The notes under the pieces are model-generated. The model was not told where the DNA came from, made no database searches, and worked only from the letters and a program-made list of their open reading frames with translations. A stretch of 16,999 nt of DNA, from assembly GCA_002315475.1 (NCBI GenBank), contig DCGI01000011.1, positions 1-16,999 of the forward strand, read 5' to 3'. This DNA is from Christensenella sp. UBA1782. Lineage in GTDB: Bacteria; Bacillota; Clostridia; Christensenellales; DTU072. The position numbers and the translations under genes are program-made. Within the stretch, counting starts at the first letter, position 1. Each line of letters starts with the position of its first letter. This document shows positions 1 to 7,479 of this stretch, one piece after another.

Positions 1-755
1 CCGCCCACCCCATCCGCAGCGGGTACGATTTTAACGGTTGGGATACCGAGTTTACCAAGCTCAACGAGAGCGTTACCGTCCGAGCCACCTATTTGAAAAA
101 AGTTACCGTTCGGTTTGAGGATTACGACGGTTCCCTTCTCAAAGAGGATACCGTTCACGAAGGGGAAAACGCCACGCCGCCGAGCAATCCGCAACGTACG
201 GGATACAACTTCCTTTCGTGGAATAAAAGCTATCAAAAGGTTACCGCCGACTGTACGATAACGGCGACCTATGAAATACTGCATTTTCAAGTTTCGTTTA
301 CCGATGACGAAGGAAAAGTACTCCAAACTTTTGATTCCGTTGCATACGGCTCCACCGTAGAACCGAATACACCCGAAAAAGAAGGGTATACTTTCGTCCG
401 CTGGGATACCGATTTTTCTTCGGTTGTTTCCGACCTTACCGTAAAAGCCGTATTCGAGCAGAATCAAATCTGCGTACATTCGCAGAACGGATACGTGATA
501 GCGGACGGCTATTTATATAAGTACTGTTCCAAGTGCCAAAAAGGATATGAAAAAGTCATCGTTTCCGACAAGTGGAAGGACGATACCGTCAGTCAGATCC
601 TCAGCGATTTTCCGTACGAATTGACGCTCGTCGATCCGACGATCGGCGGTTCTACGTTGGAAGAATTCGACCTGAACGTCGACGGCGAAATCGAAATAGA
701 AATACTGTGCGGGGGATATGCGGGCAAGCTGACCGTTCGCTATCTTTCCGAGTAA
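1..755 (+). CDS. InlB/Listeria-Bacteroides repeat surface protein, 3' end only
   Basis: The frame is open through the left edge (first full codon at base 3), so this is the C-terminal part of a longer protein. An apparent TTG start at 93 lies inside a repeat and is not the real start. At least two full and one partial copy of an approximately 65-residue repeat are visible, each with a beta-strand, a Gly-Tyr-x-Phe-x-x-Trp core (GYDFNGW, GYNFLSW, GYTFVRW) and an ending like TVRATY, TITATYE or TVKAVFE. This fits the Listeria-Bacteroides repeat (InlB B-repeat) family of extracellular proteins. After the repeats comes a Cys/His-containing stretch (C-x-H near codon 156, CSKC near codon 178), then an acidic beta-rich end. 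No LPXTG motif or C-terminal membrane anchor is present, so attachment must be elsewhere or the protein is secreted. The next gene starts 26 nt downstream with no terminator between. Confidence 0.85.
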   Translation, partial: AHPIRSGYDFNGWDTEFTKLNESVTVRATYLKKVTVRFEDYDGSLLKEDTVHEGENATPPSNPQRTGYNFLSWNKSYQKVTADCTITATYEILHFQVSFTDDEGKVLQTFDSVAYGSTVEPNTPEKEGYTFVRWDTDFSSVVSDLTVKAVFEQNQICVHSQNGYVIADGYLYKYCSKCQKGYEKVIVSDKWKDDTVSQILSDFPYELTLVDPTIGGSTLEEFDLNVDGEIEIEILCGGYAGKLTVRYLSE

Positions 756-781
756 TACTACTAAAAAAACAAGGAGACATT

Positions 782-1735
782 ATGAGAAAATTTATTGCCA
801 TCGGGGAAGCTCTGATCGACATGATTCCATGCGAGAAGGGTGTAAAATTAAAGGAAGTTCTTTCGTTCGAAAGGGTGTGCGGAGGGGCACCGACCAACGT
901 TGCCTGCGCATACGCCATGCTCGGCGGGGACGCACGCGTTTTGACCATGCTCGGAGAAGACGCCTTCGGGGATTATTTGGTGGATACCATGCGGGACAGA
1001 GGCATCGACACCTCGTTGGTTCTGCGTACCGACAAAGCGAATACCGCCCTCGCTTTCGTCAGTTTGGATAAAAACGGCAATCGGGATTTTTCCTTTTACC
1101 GAAATCCCAGTGCCGATATGTTGCTTCGTGCGGAAGATTTGCAGGAAGGGTGGTTCGATAAAAACGTTCTGCATTTTTGCTCGGTCGACCTCGTCGACTG
1201 TCCGATGAAGGAAGCCCATCGAAAAGCCATCGAAATCACCCGAAAGAAAGGGGGTATCGTCAGTTTCGATCCCAACCTTCGGTTTCCCCTTTGGAAAGAC
1301 CACGATGCCTTGAAAAAGACGGTATTGGAGTTCTGCGCCTATGCCGACGTCATCAAGGTCAGCGACGACGAGATTTCTTTCCTTGCGGGAACCAACGATC
1401 CCGACGAAGCCGCGAAGTTCTTCTTAAACTTCGGAGCCAAACTCGTTTTCGTTACGCTCGGCAAAGACGGAGCCGTCCTCTACGGTAACGGACGCAAATG
1501 CGCCTTCGGAGGTTATCCCGCCGAAGCGGTGGATACGACGGGTGCCGGGGATATTTTTATCGGAACCGCTCTCGCTTGTCTGGAAAAAACGGGCGTCAAC
1601 CTTGCCGAAATCACCGAAACCCAAATGGAAACCGTCCTAAAAACGTCTTGCTATGCCAGTTCCCTTTCGGTGCGGTGCAAAGGTGCCACCTACGACAAGA
1701 ACGCCTTTTTGGAAAAATTCCCTTTCATGCGATAA
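782..1735 (+). CDS. PfkB-family carbohydrate kinase (fructokinase-like)
   Basis: 317-residue ribokinase/PfkB-fold kinase, predicted to phosphorylate a sugar, most likely fructose, with ATP in the cytoplasm. Visible features: N-terminal strand FIAIGEALIDMIP, substrate/lid signature GGAPTNVACAYAMLGG (34-49), SFDPNLR (fructokinase-like) near the middle, and the anion-hole/catalytic signature DTTGAGD at 251-257, Asp257 being the expected catalytic base. The length is normal for the family. The ATG at 782 is chosen because AAGGAG (771-776) sits 5 nt upstream and the N-terminus starts exactly at the first family beta-strand; the frame stays open further upstream, but only inside the preceding gene. 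Substrate specificity cannot be fixed from sequence: 2-keto-3-deoxygluconate or another sugar is possible. There is no promoter room before it, so it may be co-transcribed with the repeat protein. Confidence 0.92.
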   Translation: MRKFIAIGEALIDMIPCEKGVKLKEVLSFERVCGGAPTNVACAYAMLGGDARVLTMLGEDAFGDYLVDTMRDRGIDTSLVLRTDKANTALAFVSLDKNGNRDFSFYRNPSADMLLRAEDLQEGWFDKNVLHFCSVDLVDCPMKEAHRKAIEITRKKGGIVSFDPNLRFPLWKDHDALKKTVLEFCAYADVIKVSDDEISFLAGTNDPDEAAKFFLNFGAKLVFVTLGKDGAVLYGNGRKCAFGGYPAEAVDTTGAGDIFIGTALACLEKTGVNLAEITETQMETVLKTSCYASSLSVRCKGATYDKNAFLEKFPFMR

Positions 1736-1764
1736 GAAAGCTAAGAACATTTTTTAATAAGCAT

Positions 1765-1800
1765 AAAAATAGCGACCTCATGACGGGGTCGCTATTGTGT
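1765..1800. terminator. Rho-independent terminator, better for leftward transcription
   Basis: Perfect 10-bp stem AATAGCGACC (1768-1777) / GGTCGCTATT (1787-1796) with a 9-nt loop. On the minus strand the stem runs straight into TTTTT, so it should end the leftward gene at 1822-2319. On the plus strand the following tail (GTGTTT) is weak but it may also end the sugar kinase transcript. Confidence 0.8.
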
Positions 1801-1821
1801 TTATAAAATAGGTTTTTATTA

Positions 1822-2319
1822 TTACAAGGTTTTAAGTCTTTGTAGGAGAGGCTTTAATTCTTTTTTATATTGAAAATATTTCACCGAACGAATGGTTGTG
1901 ACCACAATACTAATCGGAGATACGATAAGGCATAATAGTACCTTCACGGAGTTGGGATTATCGGAGCCAAATGTAAGATATTGCGAAATACTAAATTTTT
2001 TCCCCCCAATCTCAATAAAATTATTAAAAAGCGTAAACACTTCTTCCTCGAGATCACAAAATTCATCGCTGCAATTGATTTGGAGTAAATTTCTCGTAAA
2101 ATCAGTATAACTGCCTCTGGTTTTTTTCCAACCGAATTTTTTTAGAAGCGTACGATATTCTCTGAATAGTGCACCACCACCACGATAATAATTGTCCTTA
2201 AGTATGCTAAAAGACTTGTCACTCATGTACGAATACGGCTCTCTATAAATATCGATTGTTTGTGTGTTTTCCTCGACTTCTCTCCGGTCGTCTGCCATTG
2301 CGTTAATACTTTGTTTCAT
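1822..2319 (-). CDS. Small membrane protein of unknown function
   Basis: 165-residue protein that I do not recognise. Residues 1-120 are polar and charged, including an Arg/Lys/Tyr-rich segment (about 42-75). A single hydrophobic segment at about 125-143 (core VLLCLIVSPISIVV) should span the membrane, followed by a basic C-terminal tail (KYFQYKKELKPLLQRLK). The basic tail suggests that the C-terminus is cytoplasmic. The ATG at 2319 has AAGGAG about 12 nt upstream, longer than ideal, within a purine-rich leader; the Met at codon 8 is an alternative start. The gene is AT-rich compared with neighbours and diverges from an XRE regulator gene, from which it is separated by a consensus promoter with an operator-like palindrome. 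It could be the controlled target of that regulator, for example a toxin or an envelope protein, but nothing in the sequence proves this. Confidence 0.7.
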   Translation of the reverse strand: MKQSINAMADDRREVEENTQTIDIYREPYSYMSDKSFSILKDNYYRGGGALFREYRTLLKKFGWKKTRGSYTDFTRNLLQINCSDEFCDLEEEVFTLFNNFIEIGGKKFSISQYLTFGSDNPNSVKVLLCLIVSPISIVVTTIRSVKYFQYKKELKPLLQRLKTL

Positions 2320-2387
2320 TTTTTTCTTCTTCTCCTTCTTTTAGATATATAGATTATTTCGGAAAAGCATCTGCTTACCCTACTTCT

Positions 2388-2416
2388 ATTATAATAACAA
2401 TTTTTGTTACTGTCAA
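2388..2416 (-). promoter_or_regulatory. Consensus sigma-A promoter of the leftward small membrane protein gene
   Basis: Read on the minus strand: TTGACA (2416-2411), a 17-nt spacer, TATAAT (2393-2388). Both hexamers and the spacing match the consensus fully. It is about 70 bases upstream of the ATG at 2319 and points at it. Confidence 0.88.
2395..2409. promoter_or_regulatory. Putative operator palindrome in the promoter spacer
   Basis: Perfect 15-bp inverted repeat TAACAA-TTT-TTGTTA that fills almost the whole spacer between the -35 and -10 boxes of the leftward promoter. A dimeric HTH protein bound here would block RNA polymerase. The adjacent XRE regulator gene makes it the obvious candidate binder. 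The palindrome is seen directly; its binder is inferred. Confidence 0.6.
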
Positions 2417-2449
2417 GTATTTCTTAGAAAAAAAGTTTACAATCTAATT

Positions 2450-2656
2450 GTGGAATTTAAAAAAAGATTGCGTGAATTGCGTTTGGAAAAAGGTGAATCG
2501 CAACAACAAATAGGAGAAATCGTCGGCGCTTCTAAAATGGGTGTATCGCATTGGGAAAGCGGCCATAGCGAACCGAGCATCGAACAGCTCAAACTATTGG
2601 CTAACCATTTTAACGTTACTATAGATTATTTGGTCGGAAAAAGCGATATTTTTTAA
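2450..2656 (+). CDS. XRE-family helix-turn-helix transcriptional regulator
   Basis: 68-residue Cro/CI-type DNA-binding protein consisting of little more than the HTH_3 domain: helices KKRLRELRLEKGESQQQIGE (4-23) then the recognition helix region near ASKMGVSHWESG (27-38), and the family's usual end EPSIEQLKLLANHFNVTIDYLVG. It begins with GTG (2450); that start is favoured because family members typically begin M-x-F-x-x-R-L-x-x-L-R. No Shine-Dalgarno is visible upstream. A TACAAT at 2438-2443 would put the transcript start at about the GTG itself, so a leaderless mRNA is possible. It probably represses the divergent promoter through the 2395-2409 palindrome. A separate ligand or dimerisation domain is absent. 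Confidence 0.88.
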   Translation: MEFKKRLRELRLEKGESQQQIGEIVGASKMGVSHWESGHSEPSIEQLKLLANHFNVTIDYLVGKSDIF

Positions 2657-2683
2657 GCAATTCGTTTTAACAATAAACTTATC

Positions 2684-2721
2684 AAAAAAACCGAATCTCG
2701 ATAGCAGAGGTTCGGTTTTTT
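2684..2721. terminator. Bidirectional Rho-independent terminator
   Basis: Stem ACCGAATCTC (2690-2699) / GAGGTTCGGT (2707-2716), one T-G wobble, 7-nt loop, with an A-run before and TTTTTT after. It can stop both the rightward regulator gene and the leftward hydrolase gene. Confidence 0.9.
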
Positions 2722-2753
2722 CAGTACGTGCGTTTTGAATTTTCCAAGAGAGT

Positions 2754-4157
2754 TTACGAGAGTTTGTTAAAAACGTCGTCGGCGCAACCTACCGTTTCGG
2801 GAACGGAGGAGTCGGCGATAACCATTTCGTAATAACATCCTCTTTGCGCCTTGATTTCGGCATCGCTCATGCGGGCGGTCGGGACGGTAAAACCGTCCAC
2901 CGTCGGGGCGTCGTAGACCAAGGAGAAGAAATACCATTCTCGCATGGGATTATGTCCGTCCATCCAAACGGTCGGGACGTTGACGTTTTGGAAATACGGT
3001 CGAATCAACACGACGGGACAGAGGGACAGAATCTCGTTGGCATAGGCACTGCCCGTCCCGACGAAGGCTTTTTGCTCGGTGTCGAAACGCAGGGAGCCTA
3101 AGCCTTCGACGTTAAAGAACGGTACGGTATAGCCTTCGTTTATGTAGAATTCTACGGCGGTGTCGTAGTGCTCGACAAGCAGGTGCAAGGCGGTGTAATA
3201 GTTTCCTTCGGTGCAGAAGGGGTAACCCGACCAAGCGATGGTACCGTCTTTGCCGTCCATGGTATAACTGTCCAATAAAGCGATGCGGTTCGAGGTGAGC
3301 GCAAGGGGAAGTTGTCCGTCGTCGGCGACCAATTTTAAGAGGGTGGAACCCGCTACGCAAAGCATACCGCCCATAGAGTGCGCCACGAATCGAACGTCTT
3401 TGTTTGCGGTTTGGTAAGAGGGAAAAACCGACGTCAGAGCCTTCGTCATGCGGCAGTACTCGGCAACGAACCATTCGGCAACGGAACCGTTTATCGCATC
3501 GACGGGAGAGGTGGAGTGAGAATTCCCGTTTTCATCGGTATAGGCTGCGTAAACGCCGTTTTCGGTAGACCAAATCTGCTTTGATACAACGTTTGGCGTG
3601 ACGACAAGATCCAAAAAAGTACCGCCGTAATAGTCGGCAAACATTTCCCAGTGGAAGGTAAAAACGTTATAGCCGTTATCATAAAAAAGCTTGCCGAGAT
3701 CGTAGCCCGTTTCTTCGTCCGCACCTTGAAAGTAGGCGATGTCGTCGGCGGTATAGGTCGGATCGTTTTTATGCTCCCTCCGTTCGGCGGTCAGGCAGGT
3801 AGAACCCATCCCGACGTTACGGCGTCTGCCGTCGTCGACTTGTAAACCGTTAAAGAGGACGACGACGCCTTTGTTCGGATCGAAAGAAGCGGCGAGATTT
3901 TCCGCCGTCGGCAGACATTCTTTCTCTTCGTAATCCCCGTCTTCCAAAACGTACTCGGGGGTAAAGCGAAGTCCTTGCCGCGCCAAACTCGGGAAGTCGT
4001 CGAGGTTCAGAAAAACTTCTTCGGCGTAGTTCCGGTATTCTTCGGCGTCCAACGCCGTCGGTTCCCGAACGGGGAGTTCGGGTTCTCGGCAGGCACTTAG
4101 GCAGAAAGGAAGAACGAGGGTGGCAATTAAAACGCAGATTACATATTTTTTCATCAT
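2754..4157 (-). CDS. Lipoprotein with alpha/beta-hydrolase (lipase/esterase-like) domain, paralogue A
   Basis: 467-residue exported lipoprotein. A signal peptide with hydrophobic core VICVLIATLVLPF ends in the lipobox LSAC, giving lipidated Cys23. The rest resembles a lipase-type alpha/beta-hydrolase: VVVLFNG strand (98-104), the shared motif GYNVFTFHW (162-170), nucleophile elbow AHSMG (259-263, Ser261), candidate acid Asp296 in LLDSY, the shared TIAW (306-309), and candidate His402 in DGHN. Order and spacing match the second hydrolase at 8259-9908, with Ser-to-Asp 35 residues in both. Substrate unknown; it should act at the outer face of the membrane on esters or peptides. The ATG ATG start at 4157 has no Shine-Dalgarno directly in front; a GGAG lies before a chain of two 3-codon ORFs that overlap the start. 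It is transcribed away from the membrane-protein pair. Confidence 0.82.
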   Translation of the reverse strand: MMKKYVICVLIATLVLPFCLSACREPELPVREPTALDAEEYRNYAEEVFLNLDDFPSLARQGLRFTPEYVLEDGDYEEKECLPTAENLAASFDPNKGVVVLFNGLQVDDGRRRNVGMGSTCLTAERREHKNDPTYTADDIAYFQGADEETGYDLGKLFYDNGYNVFTFHWEMFADYYGGTFLDLVVTPNVVSKQIWSTENGVYAAYTDENGNSHSTSPVDAINGSVAEWFVAEYCRMTKALTSVFPSYQTANKDVRFVAHSMGGMLCVAGSTLLKLVADDGQLPLALTSNRIALLDSYTMDGKDGTIAWSGYPFCTEGNYYTALHLLVEHYDTAVEFYINEGYTVPFFNVEGLGSLRFDTEQKAFVGTGSAYANEILSLCPVVLIRPYFQNVNVPTVWMDGHNPMREWYFFSLVYDAPTVDGFTVPTARMSDAEIKAQRGCYYEMVIADSSVPETVGCADDVFNKLS

Positions 4158-4173
4158 GGCTTCATGATAGCAT
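4154..4173 (-). other. Two overlapping 3-codon leader ORFs before hydrolase A
   Basis: On the minus strand, ATG CTA TCA TGA (4173-4162) overlaps ATG AAG CCA TGA (4165-4154) by ATGA. The second overlaps the hydrolase ATG (4157) in the same way. GGAG (4183-4180) lies 6 nt before the first ATG, a good ribosome-binding distance. The chain could couple translation into the main gene or be chance. Confidence 0.35.
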
Positions 4174-4263
4174 GTTTTTCTCCGTTTGGCAAGGGTGTTT
4201 TCGGTGTGAAAATCGGTTCGTACGGCGTTTTGGAGCCTGAACGGAAAATAATAAAAAATGGTA

Positions 4264-4293
4264 TTGACTTATATCCTATAACTATGTTATAAT
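4264..4293 (+). promoter_or_regulatory. Sigma-A promoter of the membrane-protein operon, with palindrome over the -10
   Basis: TTGACT (4264-4269), 18-nt spacer, TATAAT (4288-4293) preceded by TGT (extended -10). A perfect inverted repeat TATAAC-TAT-GTTATA (4277-4291) overlaps the spacer and -10 and could be an operator. Confidence 0.82.
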
Positions 4294-4327
4294 TTATAAA
4301 GATTCTTAAAATAGGAGATTTGTTCAA

Positions 4328-5866
4328 ATGAATGCGAAAAAAGCATACCAAAAGCAAAATATTTTTCGTGTATTGAAGATTCTTTCCTATCTTGCAGGGT
4401 ATCCTCTCTGTATGGTACTTTTGCTCCAAGCCGCCTATGCGAGCGGATTCGGGACGAAAGGGTATGCCGTGGAGATACTGTTGGGTGCCTGGGTTTTGGT
4501 AACCGTCGTGCAGATAGTGATGACCTTGATTACGAAAAGTTTTTCGGCAAGAGCCGTCAGCGTGTCGCTGGTCAGTATCGTTTTACTACTGGGATTCTCG
4601 GTGTATTTCGACGTGACGGGGCCGAAGCAGTTACAGAGCATTGCCGAGTCGTACGTTCGGGACTATAAGCAACTGGGCGAAGGGGATACCGTCACTTTGC
4701 AAGAAGAAGACGGCTATTACGTCGCCGAAGTGCTTTTGGAGGGAGAGGAAGAAACCTTTACCGTCAAGACCGATATTTACACCTACGACAAGTGCCTTGC
4801 CGAAATCAAACCTTGGTCGGGCGGTGGCAGTATTGCCGGAAGCATAGGCTCTTTGGAAGGTCGGTTCTGCAGCGTATACAATATCGGCGGTTCGAGCAGA
4901 GGTTCGGACAATACCGACGGTTCCGAAGTCGGCCCCGCTCGTGAAAAACGGGACGGCAGCGGAGAGCTTGAGTATTGGTTCGGCGAAACGGGTGACGTTT
5001 ACAGCGAAAACGGTTTGTATAACGACGCCTACATTCCCGGCACGAATCAAGCCATAGAAATTCTTTTGACCATTTATCATACGCAAGCCCAATACAAAGA
5101 GATGGGTAAGGACGCCGACGAAGAGTTGGAAAAAGCCTTGCTCGAAGTGGAAAGCAGTCGCGAATGGTTGGACTACGTCGCTTCCGAAGAATATCAATCG
5201 GTTTACGGCGAAGGCGGCACCGCCTATAAGTACATGTTGACCGAAGAAAGAATGGACGACTTACTCGCCGCATTGATTCCCGGTATTTTCGAAGCGGAAT
5301 CCATAAGCGATTTGCTCGGTATAGCTACCACGTTCTCGGGTAGTATTCAGACGTACGTCGACGCCTTCAAACAGGTTAAGAGCGTAGACGATGCCATTGC
5401 CGCTTTGGGGACGCTCGGACTTTCCGTCGATAAACAACAGATTATGGATCTCGTCAACAGCCTTGCGTGGTATCAAATGCCTTCCGTTCTCCCGAAGATG
5501 TACTTCATCGAGGACGACGACTTGCGTACCTATGCTTATGCAAAATACTATGCCGAAGATCATGGCGCAACGGTGGGCAGCGTTTTGTATGCCGAAGACC
5601 AAGAAAACGGCAAAATCGGAAAAATCACCATGAGTGACAGCGGCGTATCCATAAAAGATAACGCCTTTTCCGAAGAAGATATGTATAAAATTCGTGCCAA
5701 CCGTTTGTACGGAAACTTCTTCCAAAAGATGCTCGCAAGAAGATATGCGTATTACTTTGCCGCATTTACCGCTCTTGCTTTCCTGTTTGCTTACTTCTTC
5801 GGATATAAGCAATGGATGAATGCCGTTATCGTTAAGAAAGCGGCGGGTATTCCGGTGAAGAGATAA
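4328..5866 (+). CDS. Membrane protein with large extracytoplasmic domain, unknown function (MP1)
   Basis: 512-residue protein that I do not recognise. Three hydrophobic segments at the N-terminus (about 17-37, 47-68, 77-94) and one at the C-terminus (about 473-491, AYYFAAFTALAFLFAYFF) enclose about 375 residues, predicted outside the cell. A basic C-terminus (KKAAGIPVKR) supports an inside location. The outer domain starts acidic and beta-like, has a Gly/Ser-rich linker (about 163-205), then a helical acidic part. ATG at 4328 has AGGAGA 9 nt upstream and a strong promoter. The stop codon runs into the ribosome binding site of the next gene (TAAGGAGG), only 11 nt away, so the two are one operon. 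N-terminal layout and the FRVLKILSYLAGYPLCMVLLL segment resemble the partner's LRVLLHLIAYPAMVALIL, suggesting ancient duplication. No catalytic motif seen. Confidence 0.8.
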   Translation: MNAKKAYQKQNIFRVLKILSYLAGYPLCMVLLLQAAYASGFGTKGYAVEILLGAWVLVTVVQIVMTLITKSFSARAVSVSLVSIVLLLGFSVYFDVTGPKQLQSIAESYVRDYKQLGEGDTVTLQEEDGYYVAEVLLEGEEETFTVKTDIYTYDKCLAEIKPWSGGGSIAGSIGSLEGRFCSVYNIGGSSRGSDNTDGSEVGPAREKRDGSGELEYWFGETGDVYSENGLYNDAYIPGTNQAIEILLTIYHTQAQYKEMGKDADEELEKALLEVESSREWLDYVASEEYQSVYGEGGTAYKYMLTEERMDDLLAALIPGIFEAESISDLLGIATTFSGSIQTYVDAFKQVKSVDDAIAALGTLGLSVDKQQIMDLVNSLAWYQMPSVLPKMYFIEDDDLRTYAYAKYYAEDHGATVGSVLYAEDQENGKIGKITMSDSGVSIKDNAFSEEDMYKIRANRLYGNFFQKMLARRYAYYFAAFTALAFLFAYFFGYKQWMNAVIVKKAAGIPVKR

Positions 5867-5877
5867 GGAGGCGTACC

Positions 5878-7368
5878 ATGAAAGTATTTAAAGCGATTTT
5901 ACGAGTTCTTTTGCACCTGATTGCCTATCCCGCAATGGTCGCATTGATTCTTTATTTGAACTGGGACATTATCGACGGACAATTCGTCAATTACGGTATT
6001 TTTACTTTGGTAGGCGTTTTGATTGCCGCCGTCATGATGCTCGTGTTCTACATTTTCTATCCGATTATTACGCGGAAGAAATCCAAAAAGTCCAAACTGT
6101 GCCAAACGGTTTGCGTCATTTTGATTCCCGTTCTTTCCCTTGCCGGTTTGTGGGCGGGTTGTGACAGATACCTCCCCGATTTTATTTCCGACGCCACTTC
6201 GGGCACTATCAGCTATGAAGACCTCGCCGAAAATAATTGGAAAACGAGAGCGCAAGTCAACGCCGACCTTATTAACGATTTCATCGCCATGAACGTACAA
6301 ATCGGTACCTTGCCCTTCCCTATAGGTATGGAAGAAGAAGAGGAAGTCATTCAGTATTATCAAACCGTCGGTTTGGATACCGAAATCGAAGTCCTCGTGG
6401 AAGAAGAGTGTCCTTATAAGACCATTAACGAACTTCTCGCCATCCAATATCAATCCATTGACGGTAACGGCTATACGGCGTTTACCGATCCGTGGATCGG
6501 CTTTGCCAACGGCGGCAGATTGACGATTCCTTGCTTGATTCACTTGATTTTGGATAAGAGAACGGTCAACCCGAAAAAAGTCGATTTGGAGTCCCCCGCC
6601 GTACAGTATACCGAAAACGACGACGGGACGATCACCGTCGATCAAGTTTTGTTTGCCACCTATGACGAAGAAAACGGTTTATATCTTGCCGATTGGCAAT
6701 GGACGGTTTTGGATATGACGGGTGAAAATACCGAGCTTGCTTTGGGCGATACGTTGAAAGGCGTCAAAGTGTTGGGAGAAATGACGATTTTCGACTTGAT
6801 TCAAATGGTATACGGCTTGAACGACGATTTGATCCCGAACGTTTTGAACGACGTTTCCATGATTATTGCGGACGAAGACATCGCCGGATCGGAAATCTAT
6901 ATCCAATACGATTCCGAAACGGGCAATTTGGCTCTCGTCCCCGCCAACACCGCTCGCGGCGTGCATGGCTATATGAAGATGGCTTGGCTCGACAGTAACG
7001 GTCTTATTTACGCACTCGTGACCTTGTTCAGCGTGCGGAACGTCTTTATCGCATTTGCCGGTTGGATTGCCTTCATCATGTTGCTCGATGCCGGTTTGCG
7101 TGGCGTTTGCAAAGACGAAAAGCAAAGAAGAAAGAAGTATCTTGCCCAACTCGACGCCGCCGTAAAACCGCAAGCACCGGTAGAACCGGAAGAGGAAGAA
7201 GAGAGAGTCGCCATTCCCGTTACGCCCGCTCCGTTAAGCGGATGCAAAGTATCCAATTCCCTCTCCGATATTCAAAGAATGAATCGTGAACGTATCGAAA
7301 GACAAATTGCGCAAGATCCCTACGGAAACGTCTACAGAGGCTATAACGTCAGAGATTTCTACAGATAA
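5878..7368 (+). CDS. Membrane protein with large extracytoplasmic domain and charged tail (MP2)
   Basis: 496-residue protein with the same plan as its upstream partner: three N-terminal membrane segments (about 8-28, 39-61, 75-94), a long outer domain (about 95-375), a C-terminal hydrophobic region (about 378-406, perhaps one long or two short spans), and a cytoplasmic tail of about 89 residues. The tail has a basic patch (KDEKQRRKKYL), a Pro/Glu-rich run (PVEPEEEEE) and a polar end with several Arg and Tyr residues. The tail is absent from MP1 and could dock a cytoplasmic partner. GGAGG lies 6 nt before the ATG and overlaps the end of MP1, so translation is probably coupled. A strong terminator follows. 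No known domain recognised; a two-subunit envelope complex with MP1 is inference from adjacency and similarity. Confidence 0.8.
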   Translation: MKVFKAILRVLLHLIAYPAMVALILYLNWDIIDGQFVNYGIFTLVGVLIAAVMMLVFYIFYPIITRKKSKKSKLCQTVCVILIPVLSLAGLWAGCDRYLPDFISDATSGTISYEDLAENNWKTRAQVNADLINDFIAMNVQIGTLPFPIGMEEEEEVIQYYQTVGLDTEIEVLVEEECPYKTINELLAIQYQSIDGNGYTAFTDPWIGFANGGRLTIPCLIHLILDKRTVNPKKVDLESPAVQYTENDDGTITVDQVLFATYDEENGLYLADWQWTVLDMTGENTELALGDTLKGVKVLGEMTIFDLIQMVYGLNDDLIPNVLNDVSMIIADEDIAGSEIYIQYDSETGNLALVPANTARGVHGYMKMAWLDSNGLIYALVTLFSVRNVFIAFAGWIAFIMLLDAGLRGVCKDEKQRRKKYLAQLDAAVKPQAPVEPEEEEERVAIPVTPAPLSGCKVSNSLSDIQRMNRERIERQIAQDPYGNVYRGYNVRDFYR

Positions 7369-7397
7369 TCTTCGGTTCAAACCTTATTTGTAACGAC

Positions 7398-7429
7398 AAA
7401 AACGCTCCGAATTTTCGGAGCGTTTTTTT
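7398..7429. terminator. Bidirectional Rho-independent terminator between converging operons
   Basis: AAAAACGCTCCGAA (7398-7411) pairs perfectly with TTCGGAGCGTTTTT, followed by further T on the plus strand. The minus strand also ends in TTTTT. It separates the rightward membrane-protein operon from the leftward hydrolase B operon. Confidence 0.93.
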
Positions 7430-7479
7430 GCTTTCGTTCTCGTTGGCTTGTTGCTTGCCGGTATGCGTCGGTATTGCGT

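Noticed and set aside
93..95. TTG start for the repeat protein.
   Set aside because: It falls inside a repeat; coding sequence continues upstream to the window edge with another recognisable repeat.
572..781. 70-residue N-terminal extension of the PfkB kinase.
   Set aside because: It lies inside the preceding coding gene in another frame, is Arg-rich and unlike any kinase, and the ATG at 782 has a good binding site.
5899..6645. 248-codon minus-strand open frame opposite the second membrane protein.
   Set aside because: Overlaps a well-supported gene with clear membrane spans; the antisense product looks like a codon shadow.
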